Below are positions 21,060-25,024 of a DNA stretch of 25,024 nucleotides, one piece after another. Position 1 is the first letter of the stretch. The number at the start of each line of letters is the position of its first letter. The notes under the pieces were generated by a model. That model saw only the letters and a program-made list of their open reading frames with translations. It had not been told where the DNA came from and searched no databases. A program made the translations under genes and the position numbers. This DNA comes from Stentor coeruleus (taxonomy: Eukaryota; Ciliophora; Heterotrichea; Heterotrichida; Stentoridae): assembly GCA_001970955.1 (NCBI GenBank), contig MPUH01001059.1, positions 1 through 25,024 on the forward strand, read 5' to 3'.

Positions 21060-24000
21060 CTTTTTATTTTAAATTACACTAAAAATTTAATATTTTATTA
21101 CTCTAAATTCTTATATACCAAAACTTTTAAGCACAACTCAACCTCAAAAAACTCTTATGCTCTAATCTCAACCTCCAAAAAAATTCCTCAATTCCACCTA
21201 TTTCCTTCATACCACATTCAATAATCATCTTATTTTCTTATTAAATTTCACAATTCTATTTATCCTTCCTCATGTTAATTTCCCATTTATTATCCTTCGA
21301 TAAAACATTATGCATAGTGCCAATTAAAGTTCGAGTATTTTTTTCTGACAGTTTCTAGATTCCCATGCATTGATTTTATTATTAAACTCTCTATCAGCAT
21401 CTTGTTTTTCTTAACACATATTCGCTTCTTCTTGCCACATTTTCTAGCATCTTCAGTTTTTTTCTCAACCTGTTGATTAATCTTATCACCTCAATACGTT
21501 TTATTAACTGCTCAGTTGTCAACCAATCAGTTGGGTCAATGCATTTTTTATGTCTTTGTTGACCTGAAGTCACTTTTATCTCATTTACAGGGGGGAATTT
21601 AAATTCATGTGTTGGGTTAAATTGCATTTCTTGACTAGAAGCATGCTTAGGCCTATGATTTACTGATATTTTATCATCATCTCGTGTATAGGTGGTACTG
21701 TAGAATGAGATCTTTCTCCATATTTCATCATCCATAACAAGGAATTCGTTTTGTTTCCTCTGTCCAGACAGTTTAGAATGACCGTATTTGTATTCTTTGT
21801 ATATTTTTTTCTTATGAAACATGCTGGTAGTTAAATTAAAAGGGGGGTATAAAAAGAGCTTTTATAAGGATCTGGTCTTTAAAAGTTGGTGCAGGGGCTA
21901 AGTCATCAAGATTATCAAGCCAAACAGCAGGTGGGTTTTCTTCTTACAATACATTTTTGAATCTTAAATAAAAGTTTGCTTTTACTAGAATTTTTTGCGT
22001 ATATCTTCAACAGTTATTTCTTGGACTAAATGAATAACATAAAAAGCCATAAACTCTTTAGGTAGACCAGATATAATTAAAACTAAACTAGTATCTTAAA
22101 TATAACACATATTTCCTATTTAGTATAATAATAAGTTAAGAATCACTAAGTGAAAGCATCAACATAGCTCGCAAACAGTCAAAAAACTCTTTAGGTAAAG
22201 ATGATAATTCGCATACAGACGAATATTTTGTTGATAAACTTGGGGTCGATAAAGGTTTTAACAGGTCGAAAAAGCTAGGATTTGATGATGACTGGGTATA
22301 ATTCGTATATAAAGCACAAGTTTTACATAAACAAGCTAAAACATCTGTTTGTGATTCTTGGCAATTTTGACATGTGAATAAATGCGAGTTTTTCGATATA
22401 GATGATTCTAAATGCTGGGTTGCTTTTGATAAGGATTTGTATAGTAAATCTTTAAGTTTGTCTTTTTGACATATTAAATCTGCTTGAGTTCTTTGCTCGA
22501 TATGATGAATAAGCTTGTCTTTTTCATCTAATTGTTTTTTGTAGTATTGAAGATCTTGAGATAATTTAGAGATTTGATGAGATGATTGGAATAATTGGGT
22601 TTCTAAAGAGAATATTTGGTTTGATAAACTTTGGTCAGGGGTTTTGGTTAAAGGGTTGTAGGTTAGAGAAAGGTTTTTACGGATTTTAGCTTTTTCATTT
22701 GTCCAGTTTAGGGATGGGTTATCGATTGATGAGGATTGATATTTAGAAATTTGACTTTTTAAGATGTTTTCGGTCTCTTCAGCTTTTTCTTTGTATTTAG
22801 AAAAGGAAATTTGGACTTCTTTTAGGTTGTTGTTGATGAAATTTAGACAGCTTGAGGTTTCTTTTAATTTGGATTCTAGAGTTAAACATTTTTCTTGAAG
22901 GTCTTTGAAAGTTTTAAGCTTTTCTCGGGTTTTTTGGAATTTACTTTTTTCCTTTTGGAACTCGTCGTTTACTGTTTTTATAGCGTGGTTTAAAGATTTT
23001 GATTTTTCATCTTTGGCTCTGTTGTCTTCTTGGAGGATTTTTATTTGGTCTTGTAGGTCTCTTATAAGTTCATCCTTTTCACGTTTTTCTATATGCTTTT
23101 TTTTCATGATATCTTCTATTTGAGCTATTTCAAGATTTTTTTGGATTAGTTTTTCTTGGAGGTCTAGCAATTCGTTTTTTTGATAAGCGTTATTGCTTTG
23201 GTGCTGTTTTATTTGCTCTTCAGTCTTATTATTCATACTTTCCAATTTACTCCTAAGTGCTTCATTTTCTCCTAACAGCTTTTTAGCATCACTTTTGAAC
23301 ATTTCCAAACTTTTCTTTAATCCATTAGTATCTTTTTGGTATACCCCTTCGAGCATTGAATATTTACTTTCCATAAGCTGTAATCGATGCTTAATATTCT
23401 CAACGCTTTCTGTCTTAGGCACATTATTTGGAAAATCAGAATTGACTTTTTGTATAATATCAAAAGGACTATCTTCACCACATGGCCAAAGCGTTATAAG
23501 ACTACTTTCTCGTCTTTCACTTTGTGGTGACCCTTTTTCACTTTCTGTGCTTAAAAGGTCTTCACTTAATTTTCTCGCACTTAAAGGCTGAATATTTATA
23601 TGCAAACTATCGATATATGATGGATCAAGGACTCTTTGACGAGGTAATTCTGAGAAATTAATATCATTTTCGGTGTTAATATTGATTGTTGGGATTTTTT
23701 GCTTTATTTTCAAGTCTTCTTCTTTAGGGATTGGAGTTAATATGGCTGAAGGACGTGGCATGGCTCTAGAACGTGGGAGGATTTTTGCTTCATCAGCAAA
23801 CTTGAAGCATTTCTTAGTTACAAGTGGTGTACTTGCATCTTTGATTAAGGGAAAGGAGCCAATTGGAGTCAAGCTTCCTGATATAGATTTTTTAATCTGA
23901 GGTGATTTTCCGCCTCCTTTGGCTTTAAGCACAGGAGACTTTGGCTCTGAAGCATTGCTATTGATTCTCTTCAGCATATTTATAAGTATTAAATTGTGGT

Positions 24001-25024
24001 TTTCGGTGAATTTTTCGTTATACGAAATTATTTAATTATATTCTTGACATGATGGATAGTTACATATTTATATCCAACTGTTTCCATTTGTATTATTTCG
24101 ATAAGGGGAAGATTTTTACAATAATATTAAAGATTTTTGCTTAAGTCTTCATTTAAAGTGGTAATTAACATTTGAAGAAGTTTGAGAAATATAAAATTTA
24201 TAGTTAATATTATAAATTATTTATTTTAATTGTTTTAAGACTTTTTAAAGGGATGAGTACTGTGTTATATGAGAATAATGATTTTATAAGTAAAGATATA
24301 TAGAATGATTATCTAAATATATTCCTAAAAAACTATAAAAATTATTTACATATGAAAAAATCGCGTAGGACTGTTTATTCATAATGACTTGAAGCTTCAA
24401 AAAACTAACTTTTAGCTTTGATATGATTAAATGAGCTTTTTTGTTTGAGAAAAATATTATAAAGTATGTTCAGAATAGAAAATTTACTAAACAAAATTCT
24501 TTCATATTAATATTAAGTAAATAGGAACTGTTCTATAATCATAATAATTTTATAATTTGAGATTAGTATTTTAACATCATTGATAAACTATATAATATTT
24601 TAATAGCTTCTTACTCTTTGTAATTTAATTTACTTCTGATATAGAAAACATTATATTTGTATCGGATTAATAAATTTCCATTCTGCTTCATGCAAGTTTA
24701 TTCTGTTNGTATCGGATTAATAAATTTCCATTCTGCTTCATGCAAGTTTATTCTGTTTTTTAAACAAAATTTATTGATTTTTTGATACAGTTTTATAAAA
24801 GTAATTTATGTAATCTGAATTCCTAATTGTTATAATAGTTAAAAGGAAGCAATATTTAGAAATTAATTAAGATGAAAATAAATCAAAAAGAAAGTTTTCA
24901 GTCGAATCTATTATTTATCTAACTAACTAACTAACTAGCTTCTAATTTATCTCTTGAAGTTGTAAAATTCACACTCTGGATATTTTGAAACCCATCCTTC
25001 CACATCTTTACTATTGCATTTATT

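Overview
The window looks like macronuclear DNA of a heterotrich ciliate, most likely Stentor or a close relative. It is very AT-rich. The genes use the standard code: TAA, TAG and TGA all end intact genes, and TGG is Trp. Several genes are interrupted by introns of exactly 15 nt with the form GTAA-N8-TAG. Introns this short, together with the standard code, point to Stentor-like heterotrichs rather than Blepharisma (TGA = Trp) or Paramecium/Tetrahymena (TAR = Gln). Species assignment is inference.

Layout. Positions 371-12940 hold eight genes, all on the minus strand: a pogo/Tigger-like transposase-derived protein whose catalytic triad appears lost; an SK-like six-TM K+ channel; a tandem-FHA protein; a small Cys-containing protein (two exons, each too short to stand out alone); an ataxin-2-like LsmAD protein; a NIFK/Nop15-type nucleolar RRM protein; a Rab5-like GTPase; and a PP2A/PP4/PP6-family phosphatase catalytic subunit. 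Two plus-strand genes follow: an unrecognised 517-aa protein at 14102-15655 and a 528-aa coiled-coil protein at 16116-17717. Then come a minus-strand Wee1-family kinase (18515-19747), a plus-strand tRNA-Gly(UCC) (20988-21059), and two minus-strand genes: a 142-aa hypothetical and a 613-aa coiled-coil protein with a C-terminal Cys cluster. Possible gene relics lie near 2.6-3.0, 9.3-10.4 and 21.8-22.1 kb, and a doubtful small gene at 18.0-18.3 kb.

There is no operon logic. The genes are ordinary eukaryotic single genes for signalling (FHA, Wee1, PPP, Rab, K+ channel), RNA biology (LsmAD, NIFK) and probably the cytoskeleton (coiled coils). The most notable points are the inactivated transposase-like gene, the way 15-nt introns decide or blur stop codons, and a strand-composition sawtooth in which sense-strand 5' flanks are C-rich and 3' flanks G-rich. 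Two single-N positions sit inside perfect direct repeats and look like unmerged contig overlaps.
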